Source of the DNA: Eubacterium sp.
Lineage (GTDB): Bacteria; Bacillota; Clostridia; Oscillospirales; Acutalibacteraceae
Length of the DNA stretch: 12,247 nt
Direction of reading: 5' to 3'
Assembly: GCA_029052085.1 (NCBI GenBank)
Contig: JAIDJS010000230.1
Coordinates: forward strand, 1-12,247
Part shown: positions 1-8,016 of the stretch, piece by piece
Layout: each line of letters begins with the position of its first letter
Numbering within the stretch: the stretch's first letter is position 1
Made by a program: the position numbers and the translations under genes
Notes under the pieces: generated by a model
Databases searched by the model: none
What the model was told of the DNA's origin: nothing
What the model saw: the letters and a program-made list of their open reading frames with translations, nothing else

Positions 1-1
1 T

Positions 2-2365
2 CTTAATGTTCTTCATAACGCAACGGAAATTAATGAAAGAGTTAGTGTGCAGATGTCTCAGAATGAGGTGTTTGTACTTCAGATTGCAATGCTGCCTGAA
101 AATGATGATATAATACAGGATATTTCATCAAGCGGCAATTTGAAAATATCCTGTATTAATACGGATATGGTTGATAAATATACGCATCGCATAAAGAAAC
201 AGATAGCGGTAAAAGCAAATATGATTCAGCCATTGTTTTTTACTGTTCGGGCTAAAAGGACAGGGGAAAGACAGGAAAAAGCAACAATAAGTATAACTAC
301 TGAAAAAGAAAGCCGAACATTCGATATTGTTTTTGATATAAATACAAGTCCTGTTGAAAACGATGGCTTTAATGATTTGTGGAGACTTTCAAGGCTTGAA
401 TGGCTGAACTCGGAATTAGAGCAGAATGAAAATGTTGTTAAACCTTATTCTCCGCCTGCCATTCTTGATGATACATATGCAATTCTCGGCAGGGAAGTTC
501 AGATTGCAGAAAACGGCCTTCCAAGGCAGATTTATTCCAAGTTTGATGAAGCCATAGAAGTTTGTGATGATGTGCAGCAAACGCTGTTTGCAAAAGCTCC
601 CGATTTTATGATAAACGGCAATGCTGTTCCAAACGGAAAAACAGCAAAAAGGCTTTATAATAACAGAATTGAAACCGAAACGGTGTCTGAAAACGAAGAT
701 TACAAATCTGTTGTTTCATCTGTTTTACGCTATGATGGTCAGATGGAGTATACTGTAGAAATCAGTCCTTTAAGAGATTTTACAGCTGATAATGCTGTTC
801 TTACTTTTTATGTTCATAAGGATTGCTGCAGTCTTATGCACGGCTTGGGGCATAGGGCATCAAAGGCAGAAAATCTTTCTTTTAAATGGGATAATGATAA
901 ACAGCAGGACTGTATCTTTATCGGATCTGTAAACTGCGGCTTGCGTGTTAAATATAAGGCTGAGGATTATATTCGCCCTTTAATTAATATTTTTTATAAA
1001 AATCTTCCGCTTAAGGTTCCTGCTTCAACATGGGATAACAACGGAAACGGCGGTATTAAGGTTGATGTGCTGAATGATTATACTGAAATCAGTGCCTATA
1101 CAGGTGTATTTCAGTTTAAAAAGAACGAAGCAAAAAAATTCATTTTTGAGCTTAGTATAACACCGTTTAAGCCTATTGATTATAAAAAAGCTTTCCGTGT
1201 AAGATATTCTCACAGCAATAAGCTGGAGGATGAATATAAGGAAATTGACAGAGCGGAGAAAAACGGGCTGAATTATGTAACCTTTCATCAGGGAAATATG
1301 ATTATGCCGTTTATCAATTATCCTTTTTATGAGGTAGACAGACTTAAAAATGCTGTTCGGTACGCAAAGGATAAGGGTATCGGAATTAAACTTTATTATA
1401 CGGAACGCGAGCATAGCAATCATATGGCGGAAACCTTCGTTTATAAGGCTCTCGGAGATGAAATCATTCTGAGAAAGCAGGGTGTCAGTCATTCTTGGCA
1501 AAAGGAAAAACCGCAGTGGCTTATTGATAATTTCGGCGAGGATATTATTCCGGGATGGTTTGTTAAATACAAAAAAGGAAAGTATAAAAACGACCACGAT
1601 ATTTCCTTTATTGTTAAACCCGATACAAGACTTGATAACTATTATGTTGAGGGTTTAAGATGGCTTGTTGATAACGTAGGCATTAAAGGAATTTATATTG
1701 ATGATACCTCTCTTGACCGAACTACCTTGGAAAGAGCGAAAAAGGTGCTTGAAAAAACCGATGGCCTTATTGATATGCATATGTGGAATCATGAAGAGCC
1801 GCGGGCAGGAGATGTCAGCTGTCTTAATCTTTATGCCGAGCTGCTTCCGTTTTTAGACAGTATCTGGCTTGGAGAGGGCTTCTTCTATAAAAAATATTCT
1901 CCTGAATATATGCTTTGTGAGGTTTCGGGAATTCCATATGGTGTTACCGGCCAGATGCTTGAGGGCGGCGGAGATTTGTATGCAGGTATGCTGTATGCAA
2001 TGAACAATCGTTTTGGCTGGGGATACACAAATGCAACAAAAATGTATAAGCTATGGGATGATTTCGGTATTGATGACAGCAGAATGTTCGGTTACTGGCA
2101 TAGCAAAAATCCTGTTAAAACAGATAATGAAAATGTACATGCAACAGTGTATCTGAAAGAGGACAGGGCGCTTATCTGCCTTTATAACTTTGCAGATAAA
2201 GCTCAAAGGTTTAAGCTTGAAATCAATAATGAATTATTGGGATTCAAGCCGGAAGCTGCTTTAAAAATGCGCTTTGGCAAAAAAGGTAAAAAAATAAGAA
2301 AGATATTCAAAAATTACAGACTTGGCAGAAGAAAAGGAATTATGATTGAGCTCAGAAAGGGATAA
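2..2365 (+). CDS. GH123-like (DUF6067) glycoside hydrolase, 5' end outside the window
   Basis: The frame is open from the first bases, so the gene is 5'-truncated. The GTG at 47 is only an internal candidate start and has no convincing ribosome binding site. Three features match what I know of GH123_N/DUF6067 proteins. The opening segment (SQNEVFVLQIAMLP) resembles the GE-FSFQ-type motif near their N-terminus. A central stretch has DYIRPL followed by WDNNGNGGI (about nt 960-1060). The C-terminal part reads DDFGI, then M-GYW, PVKT and ATVY (about nt 2050-2155). The middle (about nt 1200-2000) looks like a TIM barrel, with an IYIDD strand end near nt 1697 and WNHEEP near nt 1785 as candidate catalytic carboxylates. 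Characterised GH123 enzymes remove beta-GalNAc, but this is a distant relative and its substrate is unproven. The C-terminus is a very basic tail rich in K and R. Whether it is exported cannot be judged because its N-terminus is missing. The next gene begins 2 bases after the stop. Confidence 0.72.
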   Translation, partial: LNVLHNATEINERVSVQMSQNEVFVLQIAMLPENDDIIQDISSSGNLKISCINTDMVDKYTHRIKKQIAVKANMIQPLFFTVRAKRTGERQEKATISITTEKESRTFDIVFDINTSPVENDGFNDLWRLSRLEWLNSELEQNENVVKPYSPPAILDDTYAILGREVQIAENGLPRQIYSKFDEAIEVCDDVQQTLFAKAPDFMINGNAVPNGKTAKRLYNNRIETETVSENEDYKSVVSSVLRYDGQMEYTVEISPLRDFTADNAVLTFYVHKDCCSLMHGLGHRASKAENLSFKWDNDKQQDCIFIGSVNCGLRVKYKAEDYIRPLINIFYKNLPLKVPASTWDNNGNGGIKVDVLNDYTEISAYTGVFQFKKNEAKKFIFELSITPFKPIDYKKAFRVRYSHSNKLEDEYKEIDRAEKNGLNYVTFHQGNMIMPFINYPFYEVDRLKNAVRYAKDKGIGIKLYYTEREHSNHMAETFVYKALGDEIILRKQGVSHSWQKEKPQWLIDNFGEDIIPGWFVKYKKGKYKNDHDISFIVKPDTRLDNYYVEGLRWLVDNVGIKGIYIDDTSLDRTTLERAKKVLEKTDGLIDMHMWNHEEPRAGDVSCLNLYAELLPFLDSIWLGEGFFYKKYSPEYMLCEVSGIPYGVTGQMLEGGGDLYAGMLYAMNNRFGWGYTNATKMYKLWDDFGIDDSRMFGYWHSKNPVKTDNENVHATVYLKEDRALICLYNFADKAQRFKLEINNELLGFKPEAALKMRFGKKGKKIRKIFKNYRLGRRKGIMIELRKG

Positions 2366-2367
2366 TT

Positions 2368-4503
2368 ATGGATGCTGTTATTGCCGGCTTTCTTGAAAGA
2401 AATCTTCCGGATTTTGTGCATTGCTTTCATGTGGAAATTGATGGAACTGAAAATGATTATTTTTCCGTAACAGCAAATAACGATGTTGTCAGTGTGTCTG
2501 CAAATTGCTATGTTTCTGCTTTTCACGGTATTTACTGCTATCTGAAAAAATACTGCCGGGTTCAGCTTTCCTGGTGCGGAAACCAAAGCATAAATATTGA
2601 TAAGCTTGTTATGTTCAATGGCGAATATAAAAAGAAAATTAAGCAGAAATTCCGTGTTTATATGAATTACTGTACTCTGAATTATTCTATGTGCTGGTGG
2701 GATTTCGAACGCTGGGAAAAGGAAATAGATTTTATGGCAATGAACGGCATTAATATGCCGCTTGCCGTAATCGGCAGCGAAGCGGTTCTTTTTGAAACAC
2801 TGCTTGAATTTGGTTTTTCAGAAAGAGAAGCGCTTGATTCTATTTCCGGCCCTGCCTTTTGGGCGTGGCAGCTGATGACGAATATTACAGGCTATCTTCC
2901 GCCTCCAAGTAAAAAGTATGTTTACGAAAGGCTTGCGCTTGGAAAAAAGCTTCTTGAAAGGTATACTGAATTTGGAATGTATCCTATTCAGCAGGGCTTT
3001 TCCGGGCATGTGCCTGCTCTGATGAAAAAGAAACAGGGTGTTAAGCTTTATATGCAAAGAGGCTGGAACGGCTTTGAAAAAACCGCCCAGCTGAATCCGA
3101 TTGATCCTTTTTTTAAAACCTTTGGTACGGCTTATCTTAATAAGCTTTGTGAATTAATGGGATTTTACGGCTATATTGCCTGTGATCCGTTTCATGAGGG
3201 AACACCGCCGAAACAAGGTAAAAAGTATCTGTATGCAGTAGGTAAAGCTATAAGTGACCTTTATGCAGAGTTTGATGAAAGTACACAGACTGAAAAAAAG
3301 ACTGTATGGGTAATGCAGTCATGGTCTATGCGCACCGATATTGTTAAGGCAGTTGATAAGGACAGACTCCTTATTCTTGATATTAATTCGCAGAAGACAT
3401 CAGACAATAATACTGTAAAGAAATATCCTGTGGTTGCGGGAATGCTGCATAATTTCGGTGGTAAAAATGCGATGCAGGGCAAGCTGAAGCTGCACTGTAA
3501 AAACAGCTGGCTTGAATTAAAGCAAAATGGTGTAAACGTAGTCGGAAGCGGTATGTTTATGGAGGGAATAGAGCAGAATCCCGTTCTTTATGATTTGCAG
3601 TTTGAGCTTCTTACAGTTGATTCTGAAATGGATTTCGACATTTGGCTTCGGGATTATATTGAAAGGCGCTACGGGGGAAGCAATAGTATTCTTGAAAATG
3701 CTTGGGATTTACTTCTTCAAAGCTGCTATAAGGATAGCGGGTATGAGGAAAATGAAGTCGGTTCTGCTGCAGTCTCCCGTCCGCAGATGATACCGTTTAT
3801 GACCGGTCCTTGCTGCTATGCAAAACCGTTTTATGATACGGCTGTTTTGGAAAAAGCAGCATGTGAGCTGTTAGCCGCATCATCTGATTTTTCTGAATCA
3901 GACGGATATCAGTTTGATTTATGTGATGTTACGCGGCAGGTTTTAAGCAATCGGTTTTACATAAATCAGCTTGAATTTGCCGATGCTTACAGGAAAAAGG
4001 ATATTTCTGCCGTAAAAAGCATTGCAGAAAAACAGCTTGAGCTTTTAAAGGATTTGGATTACATAACTTCATTCAGAAGTGAAATGTGCCTTTCAAGATG
4101 GCTGTATGATGCACAAAGCCTTGCCAGTGACGAAGAGGAAAAAAGATATTTTTCATTTAATGCAAAGGTGCTTATAACGCTGTGGGGAGATATAAACAGA
4201 AAATCATACTTGCTTTATGATTACAGCTGGAGGGAATGGAGCGGTCTGATTAAGGGCTATTATTACGAACGCTGGAATATGTTTTACGGCAGGGTTATAC
4301 ATTGTCTTGAAAACGGAAAGCGTTTCAAAGACAGGGAATTTAATAATTATGGTATACGAATGAAGCATCTGAAATATCCGCTCGGTAAGGAAATCGGAGA
4401 ATTTGAGCGGAAATGGTGTGAAAAATATGAAGAGATATCTCAATATCCTGCGGACAGGAATGTTGTTTCGGCAGCAGAAGCATTATTGAAAAAGTATATT
4501 TGA
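2368..4503 (+). CDS. Alpha-N-acetylglucosaminidase, GH89 (NAGLU family)
   Basis: This enzyme should hydrolyse terminal alpha-linked GlcNAc from glycans. Its 711 residues are close to the length of human NAGLU. A short N-terminal alpha/beta domain (about 1-85) precedes the catalytic barrel. Diagnostic GH89 stretches are visible: [34 protein letters not shown] (about 99-133), [16 protein letters not shown] (161-176), QQGFSGHVP (208-216), DPFHEG (273-278) and [15 protein letters not shown] (396-410). By comparison with characterised members, E277 is the likely acid/base and E399 the likely nucleophile. An alpha-helical domain follows to the end. There is no signal peptide, so a cytoplasmic location is inferred, unlike the large secreted multimodular GH89 enzymes of some gut bacteria. 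An AGAAAGGG ribosome binding site lies just before the ATG, inside the end of the preceding gene. The next gene follows without a gap, indicating one transcript. Confidence 0.95.
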   Translation: [711 protein letters not shown]

Positions 4504-4521
4504 ATGAAAGGGGCAGACAGG

Positions 4522-5988
4522 ATGATAGAAGAATACTTGAAAACAATTGATTCGATAATTGAAAATGGCAAATACAAAGCGGATTGGAAATCGCTTTGTA
4601 CACATGAAACGCCACTATGGTATCGCAATGCCAAATTCGGAATTTTTATTCATTGGGGAATTTACAGTGTTCCTGCTTTCGGCAACGAATGGTATTCAAG
4701 AAATATGTATGACAAAATTACCCGTGAATACCGCCATCATATAAAAACCTACGGAAAGCACAAGGATTTCGGCTATAAGGATTTTATTCCTATGTTTAAG
4801 GGCGAAAGCTTTAATGCTGATGAATGGATTTCACTTTTTAAAGAAAGCGGTGCAAAATATATTATGCCTGTTGCAGAGCATCATGATGGTTTTGCAATGT
4901 ATGATACCAAGCTTAATCGCTGGAATTCCGTTCAGATGGGGCCATGCCGTGATGTTGCAGGAGAAATAAAAATGGCATGTGAAAAACAGGGTCTTGTTTA
5001 TTGTGCTTCAAATCATAGGGCAGAGCATTATTTCTTTATGAATATGGGAAGAACGATAGAAAGTGATGTAAATGATGAGCAATATGCTGATTTTTACGGC
5101 CCTGCTTATTACAGCAAGCATTTTCATTCATTCAGAATGGAAACAGACGTAAGAACAGAATCGCCCACAGAAGAATTTTTAAAGGATTGGCTTGTCAGAA
5201 ACTGTGAGTTTATAGATCATTATCAGCCGAGAGTTGTTTATTTTGACTGGTGGATACAGAATCAGGCATTTAAGCCCTATCTTAAAAAGTTTGCTGCTTA
5301 TTATTATAACCGTGCAGAGGAATGGGGGCAGGAGGTTTCCATAAATTATAAGCATAATGCGTTTCCCCCGAACTGTGCAACCTTTGATGTTGAGCGCGGG
5401 GCATTAAAAGGGATTTCGCCAGTTCCATGGCAAACCTGTACTTCTATTGCAAAAAATTCATGGGGATATACAGAAAATAATAAATTCAAATCCGTAAATC
5501 ATATTGTGTGTGATTTAATTGATATTGTAAGCAAAAACGGAATGATGCTTCTTAATGTAGGTCCAAGAGCCAATGGAACGATAACCGAAGAGGAAACGGC
5601 TGTTCTGAAGGGTATCGGAAAGTGGCTGTCTGCGAACGGCGAAGGCATTTATGATACAATTCCGTGGAAAGCCTTCGGTGAGGGCAAGGCAAATGTAAAA
5701 GACGGCTTTTTCCAGGATAATAAAGATAAGGGATATACCGTAAAGGATTTTCGCTTTACATATAAAAACGGATCGGTTTATGCTTTTCAGATGAAGCCGT
5801 CTAAGAACAAAACAGTAAAAATGAAAAGCTTTAAAACTGTAAATGCAGATTTGCTTGTTAAGCGTGTAACGCTGCTTGAAACCGGCAGTAAGCTTCAATT
5901 TGAAAGAAATAAGAAGTGTATGGAAATCAAGCTTCCGGAGAATGTTACTTCGGATTTGCCGTTGTGCTTTAAAATAGAGATTGAATAA
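4522..5988 (+). CDS. Alpha-L-fucosidase, GH29
   Basis: This retaining exo-fucosidase removes alpha-L-fucose from glycans. The start at 4522 is preferred over the ATG at 4504, which abuts the previous stop: only 4522 has a good ribosome binding site (AAAGGGG at 4507-4513, 8 bases upstream). From that start the protein has 488 residues. GH29 landmarks are WYRNAKFGIFIHWGIYSVP near 33-51, AEHHDGF at 118-124 with the substrate-binding His pair, the strand RVVYFDWW whose Asp (about 242) is the predicted nucleophile, PWQTCTSI-NSWGY at about 302-316, and MLLNVGP at about 342-348. A beta-sandwich domain fills the C-terminal quarter. No signal peptide is present, so action on imported fucosylated oligosaccharides inside the cell is inferred. 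Linkage preference (alpha-1,2 versus 1,3/1,4) cannot be read from the sequence. It lies in the middle of the operon, 18 bases before the GH16 gene. Confidence 0.95.
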   Translation: MIEEYLKTIDSIIENGKYKADWKSLCTHETPLWYRNAKFGIFIHWGIYSVPAFGNEWYSRNMYDKITREYRHHIKTYGKHKDFGYKDFIPMFKGESFNADEWISLFKESGAKYIMPVAEHHDGFAMYDTKLNRWNSVQMGPCRDVAGEIKMACEKQGLVYCASNHRAEHYFFMNMGRTIESDVNDEQYADFYGPAYYSKHFHSFRMETDVRTESPTEEFLKDWLVRNCEFIDHYQPRVVYFDWWIQNQAFKPYLKKFAAYYYNRAEEWGQEVSINYKHNAFPPNCATFDVERGALKGISPVPWQTCTSIAKNSWGYTENNKFKSVNHIVCDLIDIVSKNGMMLLNVGPRANGTITEEETAVLKGIGKWLSANGEGIYDTIPWKAFGEGKANVKDGFFQDNKDKGYTVKDFRFTYKNGSVYAFQMKPSKNKTVKMKSFKTVNADLLVKRVTLLETGSKLQFERNKKCMEIKLPENVTSDLPLCFKIEIE

Positions 5989-6006
5989 TGAAAAGGAGAT
6001 AAATTT

Positions 6007-7053
6007 ATGAGAAAAATAGGCTGTATTTTATTAACCTGTTTGCTTGTTGTAAGCACGGTATTATTGTTTGGCTGTTCAAAAAAACAGGATGAAAGCTGGA
6101 AAACAAATGAAAAATATGATTTGTCGCTTCCTGTTTTGAACAGTGATGGCTGGTATCTTGTTTTTGAGGATGATTTTGAAGGAACAAGTCTGAATGAAAA
6201 TATAACCTTCGGCGAAAAATATAATGGAAATAAAGAAATCTGGACAACATCTCCTCATGCAATCCGCTGGGAGAGCCAGGATGAGCAAAAGCCTGAACAG
6301 GCTTGCTATTGGTGTCCTGAAATGGTAGAGGTTAAGGATTCAAATGCCGTAATTCATTCAAGATATGAGGAAAATCATACTTGCAACGGCGATTGCCCGA
6401 GTAAGGGAAGATTTACCTCGGGAATTGAAACAAGAAAAATTGTCGGCGATAACAACAGCAATAAGGGTACAGATGATGAATTGCTCTTTTCTCAGGCATT
6501 CGGCTATTTTGAATGCAGGGTAAAGTTTCCGAATTCAAAGGGCTTATGGTCTGCATTCTGGCTGCAATCCTCAAATATGAGAAAGGTTGGCAGTGAAGGT
6601 CAGGACGGAACAGAAATTGATGTTTACGAAAGTGCCTTTATTAATAGTAAAGAATCAAAAATGGGGCATGCTCTTTTATGGGATGGATATGGTTCAGACG
6701 GAAAGGTATCCGATTATAAATGCGTGTTAGAGCAGGATTTATACGACGGCTATCACACCTTTGCTCTTAAATGGACGCCGGAATATTATGTGTTCTATAT
6801 AGACGGCAAGCCAACGTGGGCAACAAGTGACGGCGATGTTTCAAAGGTTCGTGAGTTTTTAAGATTAACTGTTGAAATTGATGCCGGCGACGGTTGGGGA
6901 CCGCATGCTCAGGAAATTGGCCAGTTCAGCCATAATAATGAAGACAATGATGACTTTTTGATAGACTATGTCAAGGTGTATCAAAATGAAAATTTCGAGC
7001 AATATATAAAAGACGATTCTGCGTTTGAGGGCTTGATGGATATGGATAATTGA
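6007..7053 (+). CDS. GH16-family endo-glycanase lipoprotein
   Basis: This is a 348-residue surface lipoprotein. Residues 1-23 form a signal peptide with lipobox LFGC, so the mature protein should start at C23. A GH16 jelly-roll domain spans about 48-328. It includes the signature EIDVYE (E203 nucleophile, D205, E208 acid/base), FGYFECRVKFPNSKGLWSAFWLQ (165-187) before it, and YDGYHTFALKWTPEYYVFYIDG (246-267) after it. GH16 enzymes cut internal beta-glycosidic bonds and include laminarinases, kappa-carrageenases, keratan-type endo-beta-galactosidases and mucin O-glycan-active enzymes. Its neighbours GH89, GH29 and GH123-like favour an endo-beta-galactosidase role over plant or algal glucan cleavage, but that is inference. 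An unusual insert before the catalytic motif holds two cysteine pairs (C100/C103 and C126/C130). A strong AAAAGGAGAT ribosome binding site lies at 5991-6000. Confidence 0.9.
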   Translation: MRKIGCILLTCLLVVSTVLLFGCSKKQDESWKTNEKYDLSLPVLNSDGWYLVFEDDFEGTSLNENITFGEKYNGNKEIWTTSPHAIRWESQDEQKPEQACYWCPEMVEVKDSNAVIHSRYEENHTCNGDCPSKGRFTSGIETRKIVGDNNSNKGTDDELLFSQAFGYFECRVKFPNSKGLWSAFWLQSSNMRKVGSEGQDGTEIDVYESAFINSKESKMGHALLWDGYGSDGKVSDYKCVLEQDLYDGYHTFALKWTPEYYVFYIDGKPTWATSDGDVSKVREFLRLTVEIDAGDGWGPHAQEIGQFSHNNEDNDDFLIDYVKVYQNENFEQYIKDDSAFEGLMDMDN

Positions 7054-7061
7054 GGTGTCCT

Positions 7062-7988
7062 ATGAGAAAAATATCAAAAATTATTTTAGTTTTTGGTTTT
7101 ATGTTTTGCGCCGCTGTAATTGCCCTTGCTTATGTGTATAATGATAAGGGCAATATCAGTGAGGTGCAGCTGCCGCAGAATTTTGAAAGCAGTCTATATG
7201 ATGACGCTTTTGAGAATACGGGTGAAATTAGGATAATGTCCTCTAATTTGTTAGTTGATTATAAAAGCTGGGGCGGTACGCCTGCAAAGCCGCGCGCAAT
7301 GAAATATCTTGCTCTTCTGGATGCTTATAAACCTGACGTTATAGGTGTTCAGGAATTCTGCGAAAACTGGTACTGTGCCGTAAATCATAATCTGCCCGAT
7401 GGATATAAGCTGGTTAATCCGTTGGCAACAGGTTTGTTTTTTAGAATGACCGCTATGATTTATAATTCGGATACTCTGAAGCTTATTGAAAGCAGTTCCT
7501 TTTCGTACGAAATGGGAGATCCGAGATTAAGAAGAGTGGTCTGGGCAGTTTTTGAGGATAAGGAAACGGGTAAGCGCTTTGCTGTTACAAATACGCATCT
7601 GGATCTTTTGCGTGAGGGTCAGTATGAAGAGCTTACAAATGTTATGAGAAGCCAACGGGATGAACTCTTAAACTGTATTGAAGAGCTATCAAAAAGATTT
7701 GATTGCCCTGTCTTTTCTGCAGGGGATTATAATACAGCGGAGGATACGCCTTACACCAAAGAGGCTGATATACCGGAAATATATAATTCACTTGCAGAAA
7801 AACTGGTTGATACAAAATTTGCAGGCAAAAATCAGGTTTGCGGTCCTGAACGGGGTTGGAATTCTATGTCTTATGATCATATTTTTATGAAAGGCAATGC
7901 TGAAATAAACAGTTTCTGCCTTATGTCTTATGATTATTTAACCGATATGTCTGATCATTATACAATTTTTGCAGATGTTACTTTGTAG
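7062..7988 (+). CDS. Membrane-anchored endonuclease/exonuclease/phosphatase (EEP) family phosphoesterase
   Basis: This 308-residue protein has an N-terminal hydrophobic anchor (about 5-25) and no lipobox, followed by a complete EEP/DNase I-fold domain. The metal and catalytic motifs are all present: SSNLL (N62), GVQEF (E98), NTHLD (H179, D181), GDYN (D222, N224), YDHIF (D272, H273) and MSDHY (D298, H299). The family hydrolyses phosphodiester or phosphomonoester bonds in nucleic acids, sphingomyelin or phosphoinositides, so the fold alone does not give the substrate. Its location outside the membrane and its place in a glycosidase operon argue against DNA repair. The ATG at 7062 is chosen, with GAGGTG at 7052-7057 overlapping the GH16 stop. 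A TTG at 7050 would add four residues but has no suitable ribosome binding site. The catalytic machinery is intact, so an active enzyme is expected. Confidence 0.88.
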   Translation: MRKISKIILVFGFMFCAAVIALAYVYNDKGNISEVQLPQNFESSLYDDAFENTGEIRIMSSNLLVDYKSWGGTPAKPRAMKYLALLDAYKPDVIGVQEFCENWYCAVNHNLPDGYKLVNPLATGLFFRMTAMIYNSDTLKLIESSSFSYEMGDPRLRRVVWAVFEDKETGKRFAVTNTHLDLLREGQYEELTNVMRSQRDELLNCIEELSKRFDCPVFSAGDYNTAEDTPYTKEADIPEIYNSLAEKLVDTKFAGKNQVCGPERGWNSMSYDHIFMKGNAEINSFCLMSYDYLTDMSDHYTIFADVTL

Positions 7989-8016
7989 GTCTGCCAATTT
8001 AAAAGGGGTAAATACA

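Noticed and set aside
1025-1597. 190-codon minus-strand open frame inside the GH123-like gene
   Set aside because: It is antisense to a well-supported gene, has no recognisable domain and no ribosome binding site; it is a by-product of codon bias.
2368-4503. Heparan sulfate degradation as the pathway, as for human NAGLU
   Set aside because: No lyases, sulfatases or uronidases nearby; GH29 and GH16 neighbours fit mucin-type or glycolipid glycans better.
5515-5898. 127-codon minus-strand open frame opposite the fucosidase
   Set aside because: It lies antisense to the GH29 C-terminal half and shows no protein features.
7969-8016. Upstream start (7969) for the AP-superfamily lipoprotein
   Set aside because: It overlaps the EEP gene and puts 16 residues in front of a proper lipoprotein signal; the ATG at 8017 has a good ribosome binding site.
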